Source of the DNA: Bacillus massiliglaciei
GTDB taxonomy: Bacteria; Bacillota; Bacilli; Bacillales; DSM-1321
Direction: 5' to 3'
Assembly (NCBI RefSeq): GCF_900098925.1
Contig: NZ_LT622354.1
Coordinates: forward strand, 1 to 54,530
DNA length: 54,530 bases
Part shown: positions 26,337 to 34,495 of the stretch, piece by piece
Numbering within the stretch: position 1 is the stretch's first letter
How the letters are laid out: each line of letters starts with the position of its first letter
Made by a program: the position numbers and the translations under genes
The notes under the pieces: generated by a model
What the model was told of the DNA's origin: nothing
Databases searched by the model: none
What the model saw: the letters and a program-made list of their open reading frames with translations, nothing else

Positions 26337-27344
26337 ATGAACTTTTTAGGATTGCCCAAAATAGAACTTCACTGTCATTTGGATGGCAGCCTGAGGGTAG
26401 AAACGGTTATAGATATTGCGGAAAAAGAAGGGGTTCCGTTACCCGCTTATAATCAGGAAGAACTGAAAAAAGAGCTGGTTGCTCCTTTGGAATGCGAGTC
26501 CCTTGATGAATATTTAAAACGGTTTTTTCTTCCCAATTCGGTCATGCAGTCCAGGGAGAGCCTGAGAAGAATTACATTTGAACTTTTCGAGGATGCGGCC
26601 AAGGAAAATGTAAAATACATGGAGGTTCGGTTTGGGCCGCAGCTTCACACCGTGAAAGGACTGAGTCTGGAAGAAGTAATTCAAAGCGTGATTGACGGGA
26701 TGAGGGAAGCGGAAAGCCAGTATGAAATTAAAGGCAATATCATCCTGTCCTGCCTGAGATCCATGTCCGTTGAAAGTGCCTTTGAAGTGGTGGAGAAAGG
26801 AAGGGAATTCCTTGGGAAAGGTGTAGTCGCCATAGATTTATGTGCCGCAGAGCAGGCTGGTTTTTCTGAAAAATTTGCAGAACCGATTGCCCTTGCCAGA
26901 GAGTATGGCTACAGGGTCACCATTCATGCCGGGGAAACAGGGATCGGCAAAAATGTTCTCGAAGCCGTTGAATTATTGGGTGCAGAGAGGATCGGGCACG
27001 GGGTTTTTATCAAAGATGATACGGAGGCCTATCGGAAAGTAAAAGAAACAGGAGTCGTGCTGGAAATGTGCCCGACAAGCAATATTCAGACAAAGGCGGT
27101 TCAGCAATTTTCTGAACATCCGATTTATACCTTCCATAAAGATGGAATCAAAGTGACCATCAATACAGATAACCGAACAGTCTCGGATACAACGATGCAA
27201 AAAGAAATCGGTTTAGTAAACGAAGCCTTTCACTTAAGCGAAGAGGATTACAGACAAATTTATGTGAACAGTGTGGAAGCAGCCTTCACTGACGAAGAAA
27301 CGAAAGAATGGTGTCTGGCCCAGTATAAAAAGAAATATAGCTGA
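26337..27344 (+). CDS. add: adenosine deaminase
   Basis: This 335-residue zinc enzyme converts adenosine to inosine in purine salvage. Metal ligands are visible in ELHCHLDGSL (H11, H13) and VTIHAGETG (H195); catalytic ERIGHGV and NTDNRTVS (Asp pair) are present. Length is normal. ATG 26337 follows GGAGGTCACGTC. Its leader carries an adenine riboswitch, so the gene responds to adenine, a related purine. Most Bacillus adenine riboswitches I know precede efflux pumps; the add pairing recalls Vibrio add. Confidence 0.95.
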   Translation: MNFLGLPKIELHCHLDGSLRVETVIDIAEKEGVPLPAYNQEELKKELVAPLECESLDEYLKRFFLPNSVMQSRESLRRITFELFEDAAKENVKYMEVRFGPQLHTVKGLSLEEVIQSVIDGMREAESQYEIKGNIILSCLRSMSVESAFEVVEKGREFLGKGVVAIDLCAAEQAGFSEKFAEPIALAREYGYRVTIHAGETGIGKNVLEAVELLGAERIGHGVFIKDDTEAYRKVKETGVVLEMCPTSNIQTKAVQQFSEHPIYTFHKDGIKVTINTDNRTVSDTTMQKEIGLVNEAFHLSEEDYRQIYVNSVEAAFTDEETKEWCLAQYKKKYS

Positions 27345-27351
27345 CTAAATA

Positions 27352-27406
27352 AGCCTGGTTACAAAAGTAATGCTTCTATTACGTTGTAGCCGGGCTGTTT
27401 TTATTT
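27352..27406 (+). terminator. add terminator
   Basis: AGCCTGGTTACAA pairs with TTGTAGCCGGGCT (G-U tolerant), enclosing a further AGTAAT/ATTAC stem, followed by GTTTTTATTTT. Confidence 0.8.
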
Positions 27407-27447
27407 TATAGTGAAAAAATAGAAAGAAATGCCAAGGAGTGGAAATC

Positions 27448-28203
27448 ATGAACGTACGTAAGAAAACGACAAGACAAAAAGTCATTGTGACAGGTATGTT
27501 CCTTCTTGGCTTAGGCTTGCTTTTGGCAGCCTTTTTATGGTTTCAGGGAATCTTCATCCCAAATGAGTTCCGTGCTGACCCGTACCCGGTTAAAGGGGTG
27601 GATGTATCCGCTTATCAGGGAGAAATAGATTGGTTGAAGCTGGAGAAGCAGGGGCTTGCTTTTGCCTTCATAAAAGCCACTGAAGGAAGCGGCTTTGTTG
27701 ATAAGATGTTCAAAAAGAACTGGGAAGCGGCCGATGAAACCACGTTGAGGACAGGGGCCTATCATTTCTTTAGCTATGACAGCAAAGGGGAAACACAGGC
27801 TCAAAATTTTATAAATAATGTGCCTGTCCGTGAGCAATCATTGCCTCCGGTCATTGATGTGGAGTTTTATGGTGATAAAGAGAAAAATCCCCCTTCCCGG
27901 GACCAGGCAGAGGAAGAGCTGCAAACTATGGTGAACATGCTGGAAGACCGCTACGGGAAACGCGTGATCATTTATACGACGAATAAAGCGTACGACTTAT
28001 ATATAGAAAATAGTTTTGACCAATGCGATATATGGATACGGGATGTTTTCACCTCCCCCTCATTGCCGGATAAAAGGGAGTGGAGCTTTTGGCAGTATAC
28101 GGACCGTAAGAAATTAGTAGGATACAGCGGCAAAGAAAAATTCATTGATGTGAATGTCTTTTATGGAAGCGAACAGGAATTTAACGTATATGGAGATGGA
28201 TAA
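27448..28203 (+). CDS. GH25 family muramidase, membrane-anchored
   Basis: This 251-residue protein has an N-terminal helix (VTGMFLLGLGLLLAAFLWF, about 14-32) and a GH25 lysozyme domain from about 45 to the end. GVDVSAYQGEIDW, FAFIKATEG and the catalytic pair in PPVIDVEFYGD are clear. The late segment REWSFWQYTD is typical of the fold. It should cut the glycan of peptidoglycan outside the membrane. No cell-wall-binding repeats. ATG 27448 follows AAGGAG. Confidence 0.9.
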   Translation: MNVRKKTTRQKVIVTGMFLLGLGLLLAAFLWFQGIFIPNEFRADPYPVKGVDVSAYQGEIDWLKLEKQGLAFAFIKATEGSGFVDKMFKKNWEAADETTLRTGAYHFFSYDSKGETQAQNFINNVPVREQSLPPVIDVEFYGDKEKNPPSRDQAEEELQTMVNMLEDRYGKRVIIYTTNKAYDLYIENSFDQCDIWIRDVFTSPSLPDKREWSFWQYTDRKKLVGYSGKEKFIDVNVFYGSEQEFNVYGDG

Positions 28204-28254
28204 GGAGGTCTTGATTTCGCCGGTCTTTTGCGGAATCAGGCCTTATTTGCAGTC

Positions 28255-28277
28255 ACTATATGTGATTGATATATAGT
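28255..28277 (+). promoter_or_regulatory. dyad overlapping the padR promoter
   Basis: ACTATAT (28255-28261) and ATATAGT (28271-28277) form a perfect inverted repeat around a 9-nt centre. It covers the -35 hexamer TTGATA. Such a site is what autoregulation by the PadR protein would use; this is inference. Confidence 0.5.
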
Positions 28278-28294
28278 TCGTTTTTATGTATACT
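28266..28294 (+). promoter_or_regulatory. padR promoter, apparently giving a leaderless mRNA
   Basis: TTGATA (28266-28271), 17-nt spacer, TATACT (28289-28294). The ATG at 28301 lies 7 nt past the -10 box, at or next to the expected transcription start. There is no ribosome binding site upstream of it. Confidence 0.6.
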
Positions 28295-28300
28295 TTAAAT

Positions 28301-28672
28301 ATGGAAATACATTCAAAAGACGATAAGTGGATTGTTCAGCTGAGGAAGGGAATCTATGAGTTAGCCATTCTTTCTTTATTAAAATCTCAGAATATGTACG
28401 GATACGAAATATCCAAGTTTCTTAGGGTATTTCCTGTTTTATCCATCTCAGAAGGAGCAATATACCCGATCTTAAAAAGGATGGCTGCAAAAGAGTGGAT
28501 ATCTTCTTACTGGCAGGATCCAGTCGATGGTCCAAGGAGGAAGTATTACCAAATTACCATTAAAGGTGAAACTGTGTTGAAAAGCCGTTTGTCTCAGTAT
28601 CGGGAAATGTATGATGTCTTAGTATATTTAGGAGAGGGAAGCCATGAGAAAAACGGAGGAGACCATTCATGA
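28301..28672 (+). CDS. PadR family transcriptional regulator
   Basis: This is a 123-residue winged-helix regulator. LRKGIYELAILSLLKSQNMYGYEI is the classic PadR entry, then SEGAIYPILKRMAAKEWISSYW and RKYYQITIKGE. I prefer ATG 28301, which coincides with the predicted mRNA 5' end; ATG 28286 would lie inside the promoter spacer. It overlaps the next gene by 29 nt. PadR with HAAS is a recurrent pair in Firmicutes, where the regulator controls the envelope-sensing partner. Confidence 0.87.
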   Translation: MEIHSKDDKWIVQLRKGIYELAILSLLKSQNMYGYEISKFLRVFPVLSISEGAIYPILKRMAAKEWISSYWQDPVDGPRRKYYQITIKGETVLKSRLSQYREMYDVLVYLGEGSHEKNGGDHS

Positions 28673-29231
28673 ATATATAAAAGAACTCTCCGGGTCTTTG
28701 GACAGTCTTTCGGAAACCCAGCGCAGCAATCATTTAGCTGAGGTCGAAGATCATATGACCCTTTTTGTAAAAGATCAAATGGAGCAAGGCTATTCACAGT
28801 CTGAAATTGTCCAGAAGATCCGGGAGGAATTTTTGCCGGCAGGGGAATTGGCGAAGGAATTCATTAGTGAATCAAAGGAACATGGTTCTGAGAACAAAAG
28901 CCGCTGGTATTTGCTTGGAGCGGTCTCTGTATTCTTAGTGATACCTTTCCTCTTTCCAAAGAGCGGGAGTCTTCCTTTAGCCTTGCTGTTTTTCATTTTT
29001 GCTTACCTTGTATTTACTAAAAAGACAATATGGGGATTCTTTATTATCAAACACAGCCAGCACCGGATTACGAACAGCCAGAAGGTGTCCGTTCTGGGCG
29101 GCTGGTATTTGTTGCTGGCAGGGCTGCTTATCCTGCTCGGAAATTTTATTAAAGCAGAATATATCATTGGCATGATTGTTCTTTTGGTTTTGCTTTTTAC
29201 GTTCTATATCAAAAAACGGTTTGTTCAGTGA
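28644..29231 (+). CDS. HAAS-domain membrane protein (PadR partner)
   Basis: This is a 195-residue protein. The N-terminal 80 residues form a helical cytosolic domain (IHEYIKELSGSLDSLSE, HLAEVEDHMTLFVKDQM) of the HAAS/DUF1700 type. Four hydrophobic segments follow from about 90 to 190. Its start overlaps the padR end and follows GGGAAGCC, so translation is coupled. Probable membrane sensor or regulator of envelope processes; precise role unknown. Confidence 0.8.
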   Translation: MRKTEETIHEYIKELSGSLDSLSETQRSNHLAEVEDHMTLFVKDQMEQGYSQSEIVQKIREEFLPAGELAKEFISESKEHGSENKSRWYLLGAVSVFLVIPFLFPKSGSLPLALLFFIFAYLVFTKKTIWGFFIIKHSQHRITNSQKVSVLGGWYLLLAGLLILLGNFIKAEYIIGMIVLLVLLFTFYIKKRFVQ

Positions 29232-29256
29232 TAAAGTAAATGAAATGGAGGAAATG

Positions 29257-29535
29257 ATGGATATAAAGGTACTGATAATCGGAGTGATCATGCTGCTGCT
29301 CGCCTATGTGGTCGGAGTAAAAAAACAGACGCAGTTTCTGACGGGCTTCAACCAGCACCGTGTCAGGGATAAAAAGAAACTGGCTGAAATGGTAGGATGG
29401 TCCAGCTTCGTTTTTGGAATCACTTTAGTCATCTCCGGCTTTGTGAAGATCATTCAGCTGGAAATCCTCATGCCGCTAATTGTCATATTCTATCTTTTGC
29501 TGGCAATTTACGTGAATGCAAAAATGGTCGAGTAA
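29257..29535 (+). CDS. DUF3784 membrane protein
   Basis: This is a 92-residue protein with three helices: IKVLIIGVIMLLLAYVVGV, a second around SSFVFGITLVISGFV, and a third around LMPLIVIFYLLLAIYV. The loop GFNQHRVRDKKKLAEMVG is a typical DUF3784 feature. ATG 29257 follows GGAGG; it is 26 nt after the HAAS gene, in the same operon. A terminator follows. Confidence 0.8.
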   Translation: MDIKVLIIGVIMLLLAYVVGVKKQTQFLTGFNQHRVRDKKKLAEMVGWSSFVFGITLVISGFVKIIQLEILMPLIVIFYLLLAIYVNAKMVE

Positions 29536-29574
29536 ACTTTGGCAGTTATTCAAATTAAATGGTTTCTGGGATAA

Positions 29575-29613
29575 ATATCAAATTTCTCAAAAGGGAAATT
29601 TGATATTTTTTTT
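29575..29613 (+). terminator. terminator of the padR operon
   Basis: ATATCAAATTTC and GAAATTTGATAT make a perfect 12-bp stem followed by TTTTTTT. Confidence 0.9.
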
Positions 29614-29723
29614 GCTTAAGCTGCATGGATTTCTTTTTTACGAATCATTTTCTTATAAATATATAAGATAGGTTTAATTTTATTAAAAGACATGGTGATC
29701 TGAAATGGAAGGGGAGGGGGAAT

Positions 29724-30029
29724 ATGGTGGATCTGAAGAAGGTGCCGAATTGGATTTTGGCTCTCGAAAAGGAGGATCTGGAGTTCATTAAGAAATTTGT
29801 TTTAAACTCAGGTTCTTTAAAAGAAATAGCAAAGCTCTACGAGGTTTCTTATCCAGCCGTAAGGCTTAAGTTGGATCGGCTGATAGAGAAAATCAAAGCA
29901 AATGATGCGGAATAGCACGAGGAATTTATTACATTTATTAAGAACCTTACCATTGATGACCGGATCAGCCTGAAGGATGCAGCATTGATTATCGAAAAAT
30001 ACAAGCAGGAAAGGGAGGAGAAAAAATGA
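29724..30029 (+). pseudogene. DUF2089-like gene with in-frame TAG
   Basis: Codons 1-63 give MVDLKKVPNWILALEKEDL and SGSLKEIAKLYEVSYPAVR, a helix-turn-helix-type DUF2089 start. After TAG (29913-29915) the same frame continues for 37 codons (HEEFITFIKNLTIDDR, LKDAALIIEKYKQEREEKK) to a TGA that overlaps the next ATG. The continuation has the length and character of the normal C-terminus. A single base change (for example from CAG) explains it. The truncated 63-residue product could still be made. An inverted repeat at 29651-29668 lies upstream. Confidence 0.75.
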
Positions 30030-30295
30030 ACGATTTTTATGGAGTGTTCATAGCTGCCGGTGTTTTGGCGGTGGTCCAATACTTTTTTTCTGCGCGAAAC
30101 AGTGTCTATTGGGGAGCGGTGATTCCGGCAGGTTTTACGGTCTGACTATCTTGGATGTTTGCGGCCAATCAGATAGAAGGTGCACTTAAGTTCATACTTC
30201 TCCTCTTATTGGGGCTGATTTTTCTTCTGGCGGAATGGTACAGCGGCAGGGAGTATGTAAAGGCCAAGAGACAAAAAGAATTAGATACTTTATGA
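30026..30295 (+). pseudogene. small membrane protein gene with in-frame TGA
   Basis: ATG 30026 follows GGGAGGAG and overlaps the previous stop (ATGA). Thirty-nine codons with one helix and half of another end at TGA (30143-30145), after which the frame continues for 49 codons (SWMFAANQIEG, FILLLLLGLIFLLAEWYSG, AKRQKELDTL). The whole would be an 89-residue three-helix protein. Function unknown; it is the natural partner of the DUF2089 gene. Confidence 0.7.
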
Positions 30296-30523
30296 TTTGA
30301 AATAAGAAGTCTTGAGGTTTTTTATAAAGTCTATACAGGAAATCTCCCCAAAAAAGAGAAACTGCTAGTTGAGGCTTAAAAGGATGAATCTGATCATGCC
30401 GCGTTATAGAATCATTGCTTTAAAACAAATGAAAGAGGGCTGCCAATGAAGGCGGTCCTCTTTGGATCAGTGTCTTTTTGTCTCCGCGATAGGGACATGC
30501 TTTTAATAGACAAGGGGGAAATT

Positions 30524-31198
30524 ATGGAGATTAAATCTGTAACCTTACAAACGGACAGACACAAAGAACTGAAATCATTTTATACAGACCTTTTTGGTTT
30601 TCCGCTTATAAAAGAAGAAGCAGAAAGCTTCCGAATTGCAGTTGGGAACGGTGAATTAGAGTTTACCTCTAAACAGGTTACAGGCAGCCCGTATTATCAC
30701 TTTGCATTGAATATCCCGGCCAATAAATATAATGAAGCCAAATCATGGGTCCAAGAAAGGGTTCACTTAAATACAGAGGATGGGGTGGATGAGGCGGATT
30801 TTGCCCATATGTCCGCGCATGCCTTCTATTTTTATGATTCTGCCGGTAATATAGTGGAATTCATTTCAAGGCATACCGTTTCAGAAGAAAGCGGAAATCC
30901 TTTCTCAGCAAAAGAGGTATTGAATATCAGCGAAATCGGGGTTACGGTGGATGATGCCGTGCAGGCAGGGGGGAAACTGATTCGTAAGGGGATTCGTGAA
31001 CGGGATAATGAAGAATTAAGTACCGTCACGCTGAATTTTATGGGCGACAAATCGAAGGGAATCTTTATCATCCTGAATCAGCCCGGAAGAAGGTGGATTT
31101 TCTCAGATAAAGAGTCCGCTGTATTCCCCCTGGAAGTCATCACTTCTGCCGGCCATAGAATAGTCGTGGATGCAAAAAGGCTTTTTGAAATCTTTTAA
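30524..31198 (+). CDS. VOC family (glyoxalase-like) protein
   Basis: This is a 224-residue cytosolic protein with two vicinal-oxygen-chelate halves. VTLQTDRHKELKSFYTDLFGF opens the first, and FYFYDSAGNIVEFISRH closes it with a metal-ligand Glu. The second half starts at ISEIGVTVDDAV and is degenerate. ATG 30524 follows AAGGGGGAAATT; upstream in-frame codons lack a site. Substrate unknown. It is close to, and possibly cotranscribed with, the next membrane protein gene. Confidence 0.78.
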   Translation: MEIKSVTLQTDRHKELKSFYTDLFGFPLIKEEAESFRIAVGNGELEFTSKQVTGSPYYHFALNIPANKYNEAKSWVQERVHLNTEDGVDEADFAHMSAHAFYFYDSAGNIVEFISRHTVSEESGNPFSAKEVLNISEIGVTVDDAVQAGGKLIRKGIRERDNEELSTVTLNFMGDKSKGIFIILNQPGRRWIFSDKESAVFPLEVITSAGHRIVVDAKRLFEIF

Positions 31199-31218
31199 AC
31201 GTCTGTGGAGGGAGAAAA

Positions 31219-31635
31219 TTGAATGCGGATAAACTGAGTGAAAGCTTATCAAAACTTAGCGATGTCATCCCGTATTATTTTGGATGTTTGGTCCTTTCCT
31301 GTGTCTCTTTTTCAATCTCTCTGGCAGTCAGCGTCGGGCTCCTCTCTTTCGGGATGATAATTGTGTATTCTTTTTACACGGTCATCCCATATCTGGTGTT
31401 TGCAGTCCCCTTGCAGGTCCTCTTTAATAAACGCCCGCGAAGATTCCATATAGGGTATCTGCTGGCATACACCATTCTGTCCATAGCGGCTGTTTTTTTA
31501 GTGGAAGCACTGATTTTTAAAGAAGAAACTACCCTTTTCGTAAGTCCGGATTTTTACAGTGTAAGTTTTGCAGCTGCTGTCATTTACTGGTTTTGGGATT
31601 CTGTTTTCCTGCAAAGAAAATACCATTTTTCATAA
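31219..31635 (+). CDS. four-helix membrane protein, UPF0715-like
   Basis: This is a 138-residue protein starting at TTG 31219 behind GGAGGGAG. Four hydrophobic segments are spaced evenly. The stretch IIVYSFYTVIPYLVFAVPLQVL recalls UPF0715 proteins of B. subtilis, but the match is from memory. It follows the VOC gene by 20 nt and so likely shares its mRNA. Function unknown. Confidence 0.55.
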   Translation: MNADKLSESLSKLSDVIPYYFGCLVLSCVSFSISLAVSVGLLSFGMIIVYSFYTVIPYLVFAVPLQVLFNKRPRRFHIGYLLAYTILSIAAVFLVEALIFKEETTLFVSPDFYSVSFAAAVIYWFWDSVFLQRKYHFS

Positions 31636-31743
31636 TCTGTACCCCTTAAAATAATGGTGCTGTTTTTCTGTAAGCAAATTACTTCCAAAACAGTGCATCT
31701 GCATATAAAATCAATATGGTCCTTCTTACGAAAGGATATCAGT

Positions 31744-31932
31744 ATGAAAGATTTTCTTTCCAGCTTTCTCCTTATAACAAGCTGGCTTATATTTGTTATG
31801 AGTGCATATTTATTTTTCTGGACAATTATCATGCCTTTATTTGCGTTTATTCCATTCTGCTTAGTTCTGAGCATTGGTTTAATCTGTTTGTATGTTTCCA
31901 AAAGACTGGACAGCAGACGGAACGCGAAGTGA
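31744..31932 (+). CDS. small membrane protein, 62 residues
   Basis: ATG 31744 follows GAAAGGA. Two helices (SSFLLITSWLIFVMSAYLFF and MPLFAFIPFCLVLSIGLICL) and a basic end (SKRLDSRRNAK). A longer frame from 31654 has no site. Unknown function. Confidence 0.55.
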   Translation: MKDFLSSFLLITSWLIFVMSAYLFFWTIIMPLFAFIPFCLVLSIGLICLYVSKRLDSRRNAK

Positions 31933-32132
31933 TCATTTATACAGCCTGTAACCGGTTTACAGAGCGGTTCAATCATATTTAAAGCTATTATTTTTCTTAT
32001 TTTTACACTAAGGGGCTATCGTGGGAATGCTAAAGAGAAAAAAAGGGGGAGGGAAGGGAACTGAGCCATTTTATAAGGAGAAAACTAGTTGTACTGAATA
32101 CACGGAGATGGAAAGAAAATAAAGGCAGTTCA

Positions 32133-32186
32133 CATCGGCTTGAAGGTTGTTAGTTTACATACATAACATCTCAAGCCGATTTTTTG
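32133..32186 (+). terminator. terminator in a 281-bp gap
   Basis: ATCGGCTTGA and TCAAGCCGAT with an inner GTTGTTA/TAACATC pairing, followed by TTTTTTG. The gap 31933-32213 contains no other recognisable feature; an unread small transcript may end here. Confidence 0.65.
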
Positions 32187-32213
32187 TATGAAAAGATAAT
32201 AGGGGGGACGAGT

Positions 32214-32910
32214 ATGAAACTGAATTTGGGTTCAGAGGAATCTATGAAAAGATGGGACCGTTTTGCAGATACATATTCCGCTCATCATGGAGAACAGGGA
32301 GATCTTCATAAAGAGGTTTTGCTAAACCCGGTATTGTTCTCGCTGATGGGATCAGTAACAGGTAAAACCGTCTTGGACGCCGGATGCGGGGAAGGATATT
32401 TAAGCCGGATATTAGCAAGCTTCGGAGCCAATGTGACAGCTGTGGATTATTCACCGAGAATGATAGAAATTGCGAAGGATAGAACGCCGCATGATTTGGA
32501 AATCAAGTATAAACAGGGGAATTGTGAAGATGTCTCTTTTTTAGACGGTGAGGCGTTTGATGTCATTGTTTCCAACATGGTGATTCAGGACCTTGCTGAT
32601 TATGAAAGCGCGTTTCAGGAAATGTACAGGCTGCTGAAAGACGGAGGACGGGGAAAAGCTGAATTGGAAGGTAGATCGCTATTTTTACGAAGGCGCCTAT
32701 GAACAAAGATTGGGCGATCAAGAGAAAATGCTGATTTTCCATCGAACCTTAACGAGTTATATCACCGCATTGCTTCAGACAGGTTTTAGCTTAGAAGCCT
32801 TGGAAGAGCCAAAGCCATCAGAAGAAATGCTGGCCAAATATCCTTCATTCAGAGAGGATTTCAGATGTGCGGATTTCATCGTTTTTAAACTGAGAAAGGG
32901 GAAGGCCTAA
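32214..32910 (+). pseudogene. SAM-dependent methyltransferase, frameshifted with deletion
   Basis: ATG 32214 follows GGGGGGACGAG. The first frame has motif I VLDAGCGEGYLSRILA, motif II VTAVDYSPRMIEIA and the post-motif FDVIVSNMVIQDL, up to LLKDGG at about 32650. The rest of the domain, starting NWKVDRYFYEGAYEQRLG and ending in FRCADFIVFKLRKGK, lies in another frame from about 32650 to 32910. Compared with typical class I enzymes about 25 residues between the two parts (the FSILHP region) are missing. It cannot make an intact enzyme. Confidence 0.82.
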
Positions 32911-32971
32911 AAGGAGTACAGCACCCCCTCTTTCCAAAATGCTGACAGGAAGAGACTGTGCTGTGTCTTTA

Positions 32972-33328
32972 CTAGATGTTTGGTTTTTTATATCCAAGGA
33001 CTCCATGAGGCTGCAGTTTTTCTGCCCATTTTTCTTCCAGCTTTGCTAAAGCCTCTTTCTCGTTAAAAAAAGGGCTGTCTTTCTTTTCTAATTTCTCTAA
33101 GATTTCAAAGCTGAACGCGTCTTTTCCATACTGATTCCATTCATTCTGAAGTTCTTTATTGGTGGTATAGGTGTTTGTTTCCAGCATGAAGGCAACGCCA
33201 TTTAATGTTTTAAAATTGCGGGTACTGCCTATAAATATTTTATTGTTTTTTACATTTTTGATTTGGTAAATCCCTGCTTCAATGGCTGTTTCTTTGAATT
33301 GTTGTTTTAATTCCTTTTTTCGACCCAT
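32972..33328 (-). CDS. GIY-YIG nuclease family protein
   Basis: This is a 118-residue protein. GIYQIKNVKNNKIFIGST is a GIY-YIG entry with the second motif degenerate (FIG for YIG), then KTLNG and a typical WNQYGKDAFSFEILE. The usual catalytic Arg and Glu are not clear, so nuclease activity is uncertain. Start follows AGGAGAAC. It is the second gene behind the DUF2087 regulator, 22 nt downstream, and the pair recurs in Bacilli as far as I recall. Confidence 0.78.
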   Translation of the reverse strand: MGRKKELKQQFKETAIEAGIYQIKNVKNNKIFIGSTRNFKTLNGVAFMLETNTYTTNKELQNEWNQYGKDAFSFEILEKLEKKDSPFFNEKEALAKLEEKWAEKLQPHGVLGYKKPNI

Positions 33329-33350
33329 AGCGTTCTCCTATTGTTATTGA

Positions 33351-34097
33351 TTATTTTTTCACCCAATATTCGCTTCCATCTGGTTTTCGATCGATCAGTC
33401 CATATTCAATCAAATATCTTCTTATCAAAACATAATCTTCATAAAAGGCCTTTAATGATTGATTCAGTTCTTTCTCATCATATATACGACCGATCGTTAA
33501 TTGGTTTGCAATTTCGCGAAGAACAACCAGCCTTTGCTTTTCCTTTGGCGGGAATCTAGTTAAAGACCCTTCTGAAAAGTAACGATTGATAATCTGCTTT
33601 TGTTCTTCTTGTGTAACATTGTATCGTTCATCGACCATTGTGGCCGTTTTATGCACAGGCAGGAAAGCCGGGGCATAGCGGTCTTTTTCCTTGAGTAATT
33701 CCATCATAGCTAAAAAAGTCTTTGCCTGCCGTTCCTTTTCTTTTAAGGCAAAGCGGTGATGACGGATTGTTGAGGTGCTTCCAACATCTAAATCATTTTG
33801 GATTTCTTTGTCGCTTTTTCCTTGATAAAAGAGCTGCAAAAGACTTTTTTGATGATCGGTAAGACCGGTCAGCTTTTTGTCCATCTTAAGTAAATACGTG
33901 AAAACGGATTCATGCGTGCTTTCTATATGGACTCTGATAAATCTTTCTGCTTCGTAAAGCCTGTCTTTATAAGGGTAAATAATGCCCTTTTCAATCTTTT
34001 CACCGCACAGCAGGCAAAAAAATGAATCTCCCTCTTGGATATAGCCCTGTTTCATTTCTTCCAAAGAGGACTCCCAAAACATACTCGATAGCTCCAT
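33351..34097 (-). CDS. DUF2087 transcriptional regulator with LuxR-type HTH
   Basis: This is a 248-residue protein. A zinc-finger-like FCLLCGEKIE with later HIESTH is near residues 27-70. The LuxR-type helix-turn-helix is LTDHQKSLLQLFYQGKSDKEI (about 77-97). The C-terminal DUF2087 has TRFPPKEKQRLVVLREI and LIEYGLIDRKPDGSEYW. I chose ATG 34097 behind AAGGATTG; GTG 34103 adds two residues. Probably autoregulates via repeats at 34172-34210. Confidence 0.82.
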   Translation of the reverse strand: MELSSMFWESSLEEMKQGYIQEGDSFFCLLCGEKIEKGIIYPYKDRLYEAERFIRVHIESTHESVFTYLLKMDKKLTGLTDHQKSLLQLFYQGKSDKEIQNDLDVGSTSTIRHHRFALKEKERQAKTFLAMMELLKEKDRYAPAFLPVHKTATMVDERYNVTQEEQKQIINRYFSEGSLTRFPPKEKQRLVVLREIANQLTIGRIYDEKELNQSLKAFYEDYVLIRRYLIEYGLIDRKPDGSEYWVKK

Positions 34098-34495
34098 GGT
34101 CACAATCCTTTCTGTCTTCTTTAGGCCAACAAAACGTTAGAAAGTTTACTTTATAATAAACATATTATAACTTTGTTTGTATTAAGTCAAACAAAACTAA
34201 TATTTGTTTGTTGGTGTGTGAGTGTTTTAGGGAACTATTTGTTTCTATTCTCTTTCGAATTCTCTTTAACCATCAGTTTGAGGCAGGAGCTAGGCAATGT
34301 GGGATTTAAGGGACATGTTCGAGGAAGGTGATTGCTGAACTGCTGTTCTTATGAAGCTTTATCGGGAAAGGGGGAGAGGGCCGCTGCCTTAGGGGGATTT
34401 TAATACCATCGTTTGCAATCATGCTGATTCAGAGCAGCGGGAGGTAAGATTCTTAAAGCCATTTTAAGGGGTTACCTGCTCCGTACTTTCCTATT
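34098..34495. other. region upstream of the DUF2087 gene with TTTGTTTG repeats
   Basis: TTTGTTTG (34172-34179) faces CAAACAAA (34188-34195) as a perfect dyad with 8-nt spacer, and a third TTTGTTTG occurs at 34203-34210. These look like operator half-sites. The rest, 34211-34495, shows no gene or structure I can support. Confidence 0.45.

Noticed and set aside
30143..30145. TGA in the small membrane gene as selenocysteine or recoding
   Set aside because: No SECIS-like hairpin directly after it, no redox motif, and the neighbour gene has a TAG lesion, so decay is simpler.
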